Shown here: positions 7,625-15,009 of the stretch, one piece after another
How the letters are laid out: each line of letters starts with the position of its first letter
Numbering within the stretch: the first letter of the stretch is position 1
Source: an uncultured Verrucomicrobiales bacterium
GTDB lineage: Bacteria; Verrucomicrobiota; Verrucomicrobiia; Verrucomicrobiales; DEV007
Length of the DNA: 51,095 bases
Reading direction: 5' to 3'
Assembly (NCBI GenBank): GCA_937922595.1
Contig: CALAIY010000021.1
Span: 1-51,095 of the forward strand
Notes under the pieces: generated by a model
The model's database searches: none
Told to the model about the DNA's origin: nothing
Seen by the model: the letters and a program-made list of their open reading frames with translations, nothing else
Position numbers and translations under genes: made by a program

Positions 7625-8505
7625 ACCTTCTTTGCTGTAGCGATTCCTCCTACGAGGCCCGAATACCAGAGTTCGCCGAGTGGTCCGGTGTCGCTCTCAT
7701 CGTTGCCGAGGATTTCGAGTCTTTCCTTGAGGGTAGTAAGGCTGGAAAAGCCATCGTTTTTTTCTACGATTACGACGGCTTCTGGATCGTCCTCGAATTG
7801 ATCGAGTAGGTAGGGGTTGTGGGTGGTGGCAATGATCTGGACGTCTTCGTCCTGCGCGATCTGGCGCATCATACCAACGAGCTTTTCGTAAAGTCGTGGG
7901 TGGAGGCCGTGATCGATATCTTCGAGTAGAATCAGCGGGGGGCGATCTGTCTGGTGTAGGATCGTGAGGATTGCGATCACTAGGCGGGTGCCTTCGGAAA
8001 GTAGATTGCCGGAGATGACTCTTTCGACGCCGCGCTCTCGCACTTGGATGGCTTTCTTATTGTGCTCAGTGCGAAAGCTAATTTTCTCAATTTCTGGTAT
8101 GTATGTGCGGAGTGTGTCTTCAACCCGATTGAAGAGGTCTTCTCGGTCGCCGTTTTTGAGGGCTTCAAGTGTCTGAGTAGTTCCAGAGCCATCTGCTTTC
8201 ACCGTGGGGTGGTTGGTTAGTTCTTCTGGTCTTGTGATCTTTTCGGCATCTAGCCGGAAAATGCCGACACCGGAGTGCTCACTGATAGGAGTGCACTCAG
8301 GGGTGGTGATCTCAGTGCTGGTTTCAGTGAGATTTAGGTGTCGTTTATCTTCGATTACTTCGTCGCTGAAGAGTGCTCGAAGTGCGCGCAGAAAGTTTGA
8401 TTTTCCGGAGCCATTGGCTCCGATGATAAGGGTGAATGGGCGCAGGGAAACTTCCGCGTCTTTGAATGAGCGGTAGTTTTTAATGTTGATTTTTGAGAGC
8501 GCCAT
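7621..8505 (-). CDS. SMC-like AAA ATPase (AAA_21 type)
   Basis: A 294-residue ABC/SMC-type ATPase without a coiled coil. The N-terminus is the typical INIKNYRSFKDAEVSL, followed by Walker A GANGSGKS (29-36). The ABC-like signature is LLSEGTR (168-174), Walker B is LILLEDID with Glu195, and the switch histidine is in ATTHNP (226-231). All catalytic elements are present and the size fits the AAA_21 family of stand-alone ATPases. It is the first gene of a tight pair with a TOPRIM-like partner. Such pairs include OLD-like and phage-defence modules, in which the ATPase senses or gates the nuclease. It begins 53 bp downstream of the SNF2-type gene on the same strand, so it may belong to a longer transcript. 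The defence role is inference. Confidence 0.85.
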   Translation of the reverse strand: MALSKINIKNYRSFKDAEVSLRPFTLIIGANGSGKSNFLRALRALFSDEVIEDKRHLNLTETSTEITTPECTPISEHSGVGIFRLDAEKITRPEELTNHPTVKADGSGTTQTLEALKNGDREDLFNRVEDTLRTYIPEIEKISFRTEHNKKAIQVRERGVERVISGNLLSEGTRLVIAILTILHQTDRPPLILLEDIDHGLHPRLYEKLVGMMRQIAQDEDVQIIATTHNPYLLDQFEDDPEAVVIVEKNDGFSSLTTLKERLEILGNDESDTGPLGELWYSGLVGGIATAKKV

Positions 8506-8558
8506 GAAGCCTAAGTTTTCGCACTAATGGGAGGAAATGCAATGGGCGCAGGATTCAG

Positions 8559-11258
8559 CTATTCCCGCGAGGCGACGATCTGCCCGAGGGTGGCGGCGAG
8601 GTTATCGAGGGCTGATTCGTTGGGCATGGTGATGGTGAGGCGGGGCTTGCCGTCTTCTCCAGTTTCCATGCAGCTGCGGAGGCTTTCGCGGATTGCGGTG
8701 GTGGCGGGGTTTTCTGCTGCGGGCTGGCCGGAGGCGGGGAGCATTTCGGAGAGGAATTGGAAGGCGGCGGTGAGGAGCTGGCCGCCGGCTTCGGAGAGGC
8801 GTTCGCTTTTGGCTTCGTTGGCTACTCGGGTTTGTTCGCTTCGGTCTTCGGCGGCGGTGGGGGCGGCTCCGAGGAGGATTTCTAGGCGGCGCTTGAGGGC
8901 TTCCATTCCGCTGGTGAGGTCGATGGTGTCGACGTCGGAATCGGGGTCGAGGGCGGCTTGGGCGAGCTCGTGTTTTGCGGAGAGGGTTTCTAACATCCCT
9001 TCTTCGATGGTCTCTTCGGTGACGAGGACGTAGACGTGGACGGGGCGTTTTTGGCCCATGCGGTGGGCGCGGCCGATGCGTTGCTCAAGGATGGCGGGAT
9101 TCCAGGGGAGGTCGACGTTGATGATGGTATTCGCTGCCTGGAGGTTGAGGCCGGTGGAGCCGGCGTTGGTGGCGAGGAACATCCGGCAGGTGGGTTCTTT
9201 CTGAAACTTGTTTACGAGAGCCTGGCGCTTTTTCTGGGGGACGCTGCCATCGAGGCGGACGTATTCGATGCCTACCCGATCTAAGATAGGTTGGATGAGA
9301 TCGAGCATGGTGGTCCATTCGGAGAAGAGGACGGTTTTGCGATCTGGCTCGGTGGCGAGTTGTTCGAGGATTTCAGTGAGTCGCTCTAATTTTGTGGAGT
9401 AGGAGGGCTCGTCTTTGGTAACTAGGAAGGTACTATCTGCGTTCATCCGTGCCATGAGAAGGGCTTTCTGGAGGCGGATGAGATCCATTTCGGTGAGATA
9501 GCTTTTGCCGACGATGGAGCTGATGATTTGGAGTTGGCCGTTGTTGAATTCTAGTTGTTCCGCGGTGGGTGGAATTCGAACGATTTCGGTGGTGCGTGGG
9601 GGGAGCTCGCCGAGGACGGAGGCTCGGGTGCGGCGGAGGAGGATGGGGGAGAGTTTTTCCCGGAGGGAGGCGAGGTCTTTGTAGCCTTCTACTTTGCCTT
9701 TTTCGTCGGTGATGCGGTGGCGGTGGAAGAAGCGGAAGGCGGGGCCGAGGCGGCGGTCGTCGAGAAATTCGATGATGGAGAAGAGGTCGTCGAGGCGGTT
9801 TTCTAGTGGGGTGCCGGTGAGGACGAGGGCGTAGGGGGAGCGGAGGGCTTTGACCATGCGGCTGGTCTTGGCTTCCCAGTTTTTGATGCGTTGGCCTTCA
9901 TCGAGGATGATGAGATCCCAGGGGATGGGCTCGATGGCGGTGATGTCGCGGAGGACTTGCTCGTAGTTGCAGAGGGTGAAGAGGTGTTCGTCGTTTGCGT
10001 ATTGGGTGGCGCGGTCTGCCATGGCTCCGGCGACGATGTTTGCGGTGTGCTCGGAGAATTTTTCGATTTCGAGGGCCCACTGAGATTTGAGGGATGCGGG
10101 GGAGATGACGAGGACGCGGCTGATTCCGGCTTCGCGGCGAAGCATTTCGGCGGTGCCGATGCCTTGGATGGTTTTTCCGAGTCCCATGTCATCAGCGAGG
10201 ACGGCGCGGCCGGCGGCGGTGGCGAAGGCGATGCCATCGAGCTGGTAGGGGAGGAGATCTACTTTGAGTAATTTGGTGCGAAGTGGGTGGGTCTCGGGGT
10301 TTTCCCTGATGATACCCATTTTGGTGGAGACTTGGCGCTCGTGGAGGACACGGGTAATGAAGTCTTCGGCGTCGGGGTAGATGGTAACTTCGTGGCCGAG
10401 GCGATCGAGCTTTTGCACGGCTCCGAGTAGGGCAACGGTATCGGTGGAGGAGGTGATTAACTTATCGCGGAAGCGCTTGGTTGCATTGGTCTCGGCTTTA
10501 CTAAGTTTTGCCGCAGGGGGCATTTCGAGCCTGAGGGAGAGTGCTTCGCCGTAGGCGAGGCAGATGGCGAAGCCTTTGGGTACCCAGGCTTTTTTGAGGA
10601 TCTTTGCGGTGAATTTTTTCCGCATTTTCCGGGAGACGTTGAGGATGTGCTTGCAGGTGCCGAGGGTGTTTTTCCGGAAGTCGGGACAGGTGCAGTAGCT
10701 TTGGCCGGGGGCGAAACCGCGGAGGGCGACGCGGTAGCGCTTCCCGGAGGCGGCGCTATCTACGAAGTAATCGGTCCATGGGGTGGCGGTGTCCTGGGAG
10801 AGGACGCGCATTTTTTCTTCTTTGGAGCGTAGCTCGCGCTCAGCGATGGCTTGGGCGATGAGGGTTTCTTCATCGAGGCTTTCGAGCGGAGTGTATTCTT
10901 CGGGCTCGGCGGCGAGGCCGAGGGCGGTTTTTTCTTCTAGGATGCAGGAGAGGGCGGCTCCCTGGTGGATGCAGGCGTTGCCCTCGCAGGACTTGCTATC
11001 ACAGCTAATCTTCAGCTTGTTTTTTTTAGTGAGATTGAGGGTGATGGATACGGTGACGCCACGGAAAACGGAGTGGTGAAAGGTGAAGGCGTCTTCGGTG
11101 AGTTGGGCGGATTCTTGGGGGTTGGGCTCGATTTTGCCACCGTCGATGATGAGAGTTTTGCCGTTGGGGCCGAGGAGCCTTTGGGCGGTGGCGAGGTCGA
11201 GGCGGGAGAGGTGATCGAAGAGAGTTCGCTTGTTGGAGTTTTTTGTTTTTTTCGGCAT
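8559..11258 (-). CDS. SWIM-domain SNF2-family DNA helicase/ATPase
   Basis: An 899-residue Snf2/Swi2 ATPase. Near the N-terminus are two cysteine/histidine clusters: C86, C91, C96, H98, and a clear SWIM zinc finger CTCPDF...CKH (189-204). The helicase part has the Q-like LLPYQLDGI, Walker A in DMGLGKT (357-363), motif II as LDEGQ (DEGQ at 453-456, a common Snf2 variant), motif III LTGTPLENRLDDLFS, and in the second lobe SEWTTMLDLI, NAGSTGLNLQAA and QRIGRAHRMGQ. The C-terminal 90 residues are a poorly conserved tail. Such proteins remodel or translocate on DNA; bacterial SWIM/Snf2 proteins are linked to DNA repair or transcription but are mostly uncharacterised. The gene is intact. Downstream on the same strand lies the ATPase/TOPRIM-like pair. 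Confidence 0.9.
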   Translation of the reverse strand: MPKKTKNSNKRTLFDHLSRLDLATAQRLLGPNGKTLIIDGGKIEPNPQESAQLTEDAFTFHHSVFRGVTVSITLNLTKKNKLKISCDSKSCEGNACIHQGAALSCILEEKTALGLAAEPEEYTPLESLDEETLIAQAIAERELRSKEEKMRVLSQDTATPWTDYFVDSAASGKRYRVALRGFAPGQSYCTCPDFRKNTLGTCKHILNVSRKMRKKFTAKILKKAWVPKGFAICLAYGEALSLRLEMPPAAKLSKAETNATKRFRDKLITSSTDTVALLGAVQKLDRLGHEVTIYPDAEDFITRVLHERQVSTKMGIIRENPETHPLRTKLLKVDLLPYQLDGIAFATAAGRAVLADDMGLGKTIQGIGTAEMLRREAGISRVLVISPASLKSQWALEIEKFSEHTANIVAGAMADRATQYANDEHLFTLCNYEQVLRDITAIEPIPWDLIILDEGQRIKNWEAKTSRMVKALRSPYALVLTGTPLENRLDDLFSIIEFLDDRRLGPAFRFFHRHRITDEKGKVEGYKDLASLREKLSPILLRRTRASVLGELPPRTTEIVRIPPTAEQLEFNNGQLQIISSIVGKSYLTEMDLIRLQKALLMARMNADSTFLVTKDEPSYSTKLERLTEILEQLATEPDRKTVLFSEWTTMLDLIQPILDRVGIEYVRLDGSVPQKKRQALVNKFQKEPTCRMFLATNAGSTGLNLQAANTIINVDLPWNPAILEQRIGRAHRMGQKRPVHVYVLVTEETIEEGMLETLSAKHELAQAALDPDSDVDTIDLTSGMEALKRRLEILLGAAPTAAEDRSEQTRVANEAKSERLSEAGGQLLTAAFQFLSEMLPASGQPAAENPATTAIRESLRSCMETGEDGKPRLTITMPNESALDNLAATLGQIVASRE

Positions 11259-11385
11259 CGGATTGTAGGTTCACTGATGATGTGTTCAGGGAGGCTTGCC
11301 AGAAATTTTCTCTGCTAGAGATTGAGAGTGGTTGAAGAGAGGCGTGCGCGTTTGCTATGGGCAGGGAAATCCGTTACTGGACGCG

Positions 11386-13044
11386 ATGCGTCGATTTCTT
11401 CAACTGGCCGCTATGGCGGCAGTCGCGTTCGTCTTCCCGGCGTGTAGTAGCTATTATCTGAAAGATAATCGTCCGGCGACGATTACGGCTGCGGCGGTGG
11501 AGGCTCAGAAGATTACTTCGCGTGGATATGTGAGGCGGAGTGTTCCGGATTTTTTCACGTTTCCTGAGTTGGTGAAGCTTAGTGATGATCCTGATCCGGG
11601 AGGGGCTCTGGGGGCTAAGCTGGAGCGTTTTTGGCGGACGCCGGTGGTAGATAATTCGGCTTATTATTCAGGGGCGCGACCGTTTGTACAGCAGAGCGAA
11701 ACCTTGGGGCCAATTCTGCGTGTAGCGACGTGGAATATCGAAAAATCGCTTCACATTACGCGGGTGGCTGATGCGCTGAAATCTGAGAAGGCATTTATCG
11801 AGATGATCGATCCCGAGCTTGCTCCGCCTGGCTCGGAGCGCCGCCGCCAGATGCTTCGCCAGCGCTCGCGTGTGGCGACGGCTGATGTGATTCTACTTCA
11901 GGAGATGGATATTGGAGTGAATCGATCGGGCTATCGCGATGCGGCTGCATATTTGGCGGAGGCGCTTGGGATGAACTATGCGTATGGGGCGCAGGCGCTG
12001 GAAATTGATCCGGTGATCTTGGGCCGGGAGATGATCCTGAAGCCCGCGAGAGAAGGGCGGGCGGATGTAATGGATATGGCTTCGATGATTTTTTTCAAAG
12101 CTGATCCAAATCGCTATAAGGGAGTCTTTGGCTCAGCTGTGCTTTCGCGATATCCAATTAAGAATGTGGAGGTATTCCAACTTAAGACGAAGGCTTATGA
12201 TTGGTATCATGAGGAAAAGAAGAAGCAGTCTTTTTTGGAAGGGCGCCGGAGGTTTGGCGCGGATCTAGCGTTTCACAATGTAATTACCCGAGAGATGAAA
12301 GTGGGTGGGCGAAATTTTTTCCGCGTGGATCTAGAAGTGCCGGGAGTGCCGGACAATACGGTGAGTGTGGTGAATGTTCACCTCGAGATCAAGTGTGAGC
12401 CGGCGCAGCGGCAGGCGCAGGTGGAGGAGATTTTGAGTTATATCGAAGATATTGAGCATCCGGTAGTGATGGCGGGAGATTTTAATTCGGCTCCTTCAGA
12501 TTTAAGCCCGACTTCTGGACCGAGAATTGTGCGCCGCTATGTGAGTAAGCCTTCAAATTTATTGGGCGTTGGTGCTCGCTTGATGGGTGGTCCGCTCGCA
12601 TTGGTAGATCGAGCGAGGAGCTCGTTGAATTATGTGAAAAATTTTCACAGCCCGCGTGCGTTTCATCTCCCAGTGTTGGCTCCGAATAAGGTTCGGCGGC
12701 TGTTTGACTGTGTCGAAAATTTCCGATTTTCTGATGGAAGTGCGTTCGATTTCCGGGGCGACCGAAGGCGTTCAATTAATGGCAGCGGAGCGGTGCTGGC
12801 GAATTCAAATCACAAGGGGCCGAAGGGGCAGGTGACGAGTTTTTCCGTGAAACGGCCGATTCCTCCGTTTGGTTTTTTCCGGCTCGATTGGATGTTTGTG
12901 AAAGGGATTGGGGGCGATAGCTACCGGCTTGCTCCTCATTATGGTGAGACGTTGGTGGAGATGAATCGGGATGTGATTGTGCCGTTTTCAGATCACCGGG
13001 CGAGCGTTGTGGATCTTCCTCTTACGGAGCCCAGAGGGCTGTAG
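11386..13044 (+). CDS. Endonuclease/exonuclease/phosphatase-fold lipoprotein
   Basis: A 552-residue exported protein with the EEP (DNase I-like) fold. I chose the ATG at 11386, which gives a short leader MRRFLQLAAMAAVAFVFPAC: a signal peptide with a lipobox-like cysteine at about residue 20, followed by Ser-Ser. The frame also opens at a TTG at 11332. Catalytic motifs appear in order: VATWNIEK, ILLQEMD (metal-binding Glu), VVNVHLE, VMAGDFNSAPS (Asp and Asn) and FSDHRASVV (the final Asp-His pair). Long inserts between motifs make it larger than simple EEP enzymes. It is probably an envelope-anchored phosphodiesterase or phosphatase; nucleic acid, phospholipid or sugar phosphate substrates are all possible. 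It is followed after 25 bp by gmm. Confidence 0.85.
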   Translation: MRRFLQLAAMAAVAFVFPACSSYYLKDNRPATITAAAVEAQKITSRGYVRRSVPDFFTFPELVKLSDDPDPGGALGAKLERFWRTPVVDNSAYYSGARPFVQQSETLGPILRVATWNIEKSLHITRVADALKSEKAFIEMIDPELAPPGSERRRQMLRQRSRVATADVILLQEMDIGVNRSGYRDAAAYLAEALGMNYAYGAQALEIDPVILGREMILKPAREGRADVMDMASMIFFKADPNRYKGVFGSAVLSRYPIKNVEVFQLKTKAYDWYHEEKKKQSFLEGRRRFGADLAFHNVITREMKVGGRNFFRVDLEVPGVPDNTVSVVNVHLEIKCEPAQRQAQVEEILSYIEDIEHPVVMAGDFNSAPSDLSPTSGPRIVRRYVSKPSNLLGVGARLMGGPLALVDRARSSLNYVKNFHSPRAFHLPVLAPNKVRRLFDCVENFRFSDGSAFDFRGDRRRSINGSGAVLANSNHKGPKGQVTSFSVKRPIPPFGFFRLDWMFVKGIGGDSYRLAPHYGETLVEMNRDVIVPFSDHRASVVDLPLTEPRGL

Positions 13045-13069
13045 CCATCTATCGAGTGAATTTTTAGCC

Positions 13070-13534
13070 ATGTATTTACCAAAGGAAACATTTCGAACCA
13101 TCGTTGAGAACACGCCGCTTGTTTCGATTGATTTAATTGTGCGTGATTCTGAAAAGCGCGTTCTTCTTGGGATGAGGGAAAATGAACCGGCGCGTGGAAG
13201 CTGGTTTGTCCCTGGTGGGCGGATTTTTAAAGACGAGCGGCGCGAGACTGCAATTGCGCGAATTTGTAAGGCGGAACTTGGCTTGGCTCCCGCGCTAGAA
13301 GCAGTGCGTTTCGTCGGTCTCTACGAACATTTTTACGAGACCAATGCGCTCGGTGAAGCGGGGATGACTACGCATTACGTCGTGCTCGCTCATGAGCTGG
13401 AGTATTTGGATGATGTCTCCGGGCTGGTCTCCGATGCTCAGCACGGGAGCTTGGAGTTTTTCAGCGAAGCTGAGCTCTTGGAGCGCCGGGATGTACACGG
13501 CTACACGAAGGATTACTTTAGCGGTTCCGCATAA
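13070..13534 (+). CDS. gmm: GDP-mannose mannosyl hydrolase
   Basis: A 154-residue Nudix-fold protein that closely follows the Gmm (NudD) pattern: NTPLVSIDLIVRD near the start, then GSWFVPGGRIFKDE and RICKAELGL, the modified Nudix box of this enzyme, and THYVVLAHE. Gmm hydrolyses GDP-mannose or GDP-glucose to GDP and free sugar by attack at the sugar carbon, which is why the box differs from normal Nudix enzymes. In other bacteria the gene is often in exopolysaccharide or GDP-fucose clusters; none is seen here. The ATG at 13070 gives the canonical start MYLPKETF. The 3' end overlaps the convergent haemoglobin gene by 17 bp. Confidence 0.93.
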   Translation: MYLPKETFRTIVENTPLVSIDLIVRDSEKRVLLGMRENEPARGSWFVPGGRIFKDERRETAIARICKAELGLAPALEAVRFVGLYEHFYETNALGEAGMTTHYVVLAHELEYLDDVSGLVSDAQHGSLEFFSEAELLERRDVHGYTKDYFSGSA

Positions 13535-13934
13535 AGTCCGCTGTGGGCACGAAAAACGCACGAAGTGTTGCCGCCGCTCCCGGGTCTGTATCGGAGGCGA
13601 TCAATGCGGCATCCATGAGCTCCAGCCAGCGATCTCGCTCAGCTTCGCCGATAGCGAAGGGCATGTGCCTTCCACGCATTCTCGGATGGCCTCGCTCTTC
13701 AATATAGCGGGGTGGCCCGCCGAAGCGGAAGATGAGGAAATCGCAGAGTCGTTTTTCGGCACCTTCCCAGTCATCGGGCGGATACATGGGCCCAATGAGG
13801 TCGTCTTTTCGCACTCGAGAATAAAATTCGCCCACTAATTTTGTGAAGCCTTCTTCTCCCAAGGTCTCGTAAACCTGATTCTCAGGTATCAGAATCGGCT
13901 TGGTATCTTGGTTTGCTTCAAAAAAATCAGTCAT
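13518..13934 (-). CDS. Truncated haemoglobin, group II
   Basis: A 138-residue protein of the group II (trHbO) globin family. Key positions can be read: Tyr38 in GEFYSR (B10), the segment YPPDDWEGAEKRL, FLIFRFGGP, and GHPRMRGRHMPF with His90 as the proximal (F8) haem ligand, then Trp103 (G8) in AERDRW. The N-terminal 20 residues are an extension. Proteins of this group bind oxygen or detoxify nitric oxide and peroxide, or serve an electron-transfer role. It stands alone, convergent with gmm and overlapping its 3' end by 17 bp. All haem-pocket residues expected for the group are present. Confidence 0.92.
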   Translation of the reverse strand: MTDFFEANQDTKPILIPENQVYETLGEEGFTKLVGEFYSRVRKDDLIGPMYPPDDWEGAEKRLCDFLIFRFGGPPRYIEERGHPRMRGRHMPFAIGEAERDRWLELMDAALIASDTDPGAAATLRAFFVPTADFMRNR

Positions 13935-14029
13935 TCTTGATTATATTGCAGCCTAACAGAATAGCTGCAAAACTTTTACAGCTATGGAAAGGTATTGAAA
14001 ATATGAAAATTATAAGGTAGGTTCGGGGC

Positions 14030-14245
14030 GTGAACCCCCCCCGCTGGATACTCACTATTATTATGACCGGTCTTGCCGTGACAACCATCTCTGTGATGGG
14101 CGCACTTCAAGATCGCCGCCTCATTGCGCCAAATGGAGTCCTCACGGAAACCCTCCCCGTGGCGATTCAAGATGCTGAGATTCTTGAGCCCGATGCGGCT
14201 ATGCTCGCTGAAATGGGACTCGCAGTCCACCAGGTAGGAAGCTGA
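14030..14245 (+). CDS. Small single-helix membrane protein
   Basis: A 71-residue open frame with GTG start at 14030 and a purine-rich AAGGTAGG about 12 bp before it. A hydrophobic helix (about residues 6-24, beginning WILTIIMTG) is followed by a polar domain with the phrase RRLIAPNGVLTETLPVAIQDAE. I do not recognise it. The composition is normal for a protein and it lies on the same strand 30 bp upstream of the SDR gene, so the two are probably co-transcribed. The long minus-strand frame over this region follows from codon bias and is not taken as a gene. Confidence that it is real is moderate. Confidence 0.5.
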   Translation: MNPPRWILTIIMTGLAVTTISVMGALQDRRLIAPNGVLTETLPVAIQDAEILEPDAAMLAEMGLAVHQVGS

Positions 14246-14275
14246 AATCTCTCCTTTTCTGTGTAAACTCTTGGG

Positions 14276-14944
14276 ATGTCCTCCGAGATCCCTTCCTCCA
14301 TCGTCGCCGTTACTGGGGGGCATGGTAGCTTGGGGCGAGCTACGGCCGAAGCGTTTCGGCTCGCTGGTGCGGAAATCCATGCCCCAGGCCATCAAGAGCT
14401 TGATATCTGTGATCCTGATGCGGTAGCCACCTACTTCGAAGCCCTTCCTCGGCTCGATTTGCTCGTCGCCAATGCGGGAATCGCTCAGGATGCCCCGGTT
14501 GCTCGAATGTCCTCCGGTGCCTGGGAAACCGTCCTCGCCACCAATCTCACCGGCACCTTTCGCTGCGCCCGAGCCGCTGCGAAAATCATGGTTCGCCAGC
14601 GTATTGGGCATATCGTCCTTATTGGCTCTCGCTCCGCCCTCACGGGGCCGGCAGGCCAGGCTAATTACGCCGCCGCCAAAGCCGGACTCAGCGGGCTTAC
14701 CAAATCCCTCGCCGCCGAGCTTGGAGCGCGGAATATCCGCGTCAATTGCATCCTCCCCGGTTTCCTCGAAACCCCCTTTACCGAGCAGATCACCGAGAAG
14801 CGCCGCGCTGAAATCCTCTCCGAGCACGCCCTTCCGGCACCCAATACTCCAGACGCCGCCGCCCGCTTCATCGCCTTCCTCCACACCTCTATGCCCCACA
14901 CCTCCGGGCAGATTTTCTCGCTCGATTCGCGCATCAATCCCTAA
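14276..14944 (+). CDS. Short-chain dehydrogenase/reductase
   Basis: A 222-residue classical SDR with a full set of motifs: TGGHGSLG (13-20) binds the NAD(P), NAG follows at 66-68, and the catalytic residues are Ser in GSRSALTG (118-124), Tyr131 and Lys135 in YAAAK. The C-terminal segment RVNCILPGFLETPF is typical. It resembles 3-oxoacyl-ACP reductases (FabG-type) but its glycine motif and short length do not fix the substrate, and no fatty-acid genes adjoin it. It lies between a small membrane protein and recJ on the same strand. An alternative is a sugar or alcohol oxidoreductase. Confidence 0.9.
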   Translation: MSSEIPSSIVAVTGGHGSLGRATAEAFRLAGAEIHAPGHQELDICDPDAVATYFEALPRLDLLVANAGIAQDAPVARMSSGAWETVLATNLTGTFRCARAAAKIMVRQRIGHIVLIGSRSALTGPAGQANYAAAKAGLSGLTKSLAAELGARNIRVNCILPGFLETPFTEQITEKRRAEILSEHALPAPNTPDAAARFIAFLHTSMPHTSGQIFSLDSRINP

Positions 14945-15009
14945 TCATCGACTTCAAAAATCTGCGTTTTCCCCCTTTCTCCCTTTCACCAGTCCACATC
15001 CTCGCCACC

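Noticed and set aside
7016-8505. ATPase pair as a Septu system
   Set aside because: The partner has no HNH nuclease motif.
9069-9402. Plus-strand frames across the SNF2 gene
   Set aside because: They lie within the conserved helicase lobe of the minus strand and have no features of their own.
8559-11258. SNF2 gene as part of a DISARM system
   Set aside because: No DISARM methyltransferase, DUF1998 or PLD genes are nearby, and the SWIM domain is not a DISARM feature.
13982-14899. 305-codon minus-strand frame opposite the small membrane protein and SDR genes
   Set aside because: The plus-strand SDR has a complete set of catalytic motifs; the minus frame reads as Gly/Glu/Arg-rich shadow sequence.
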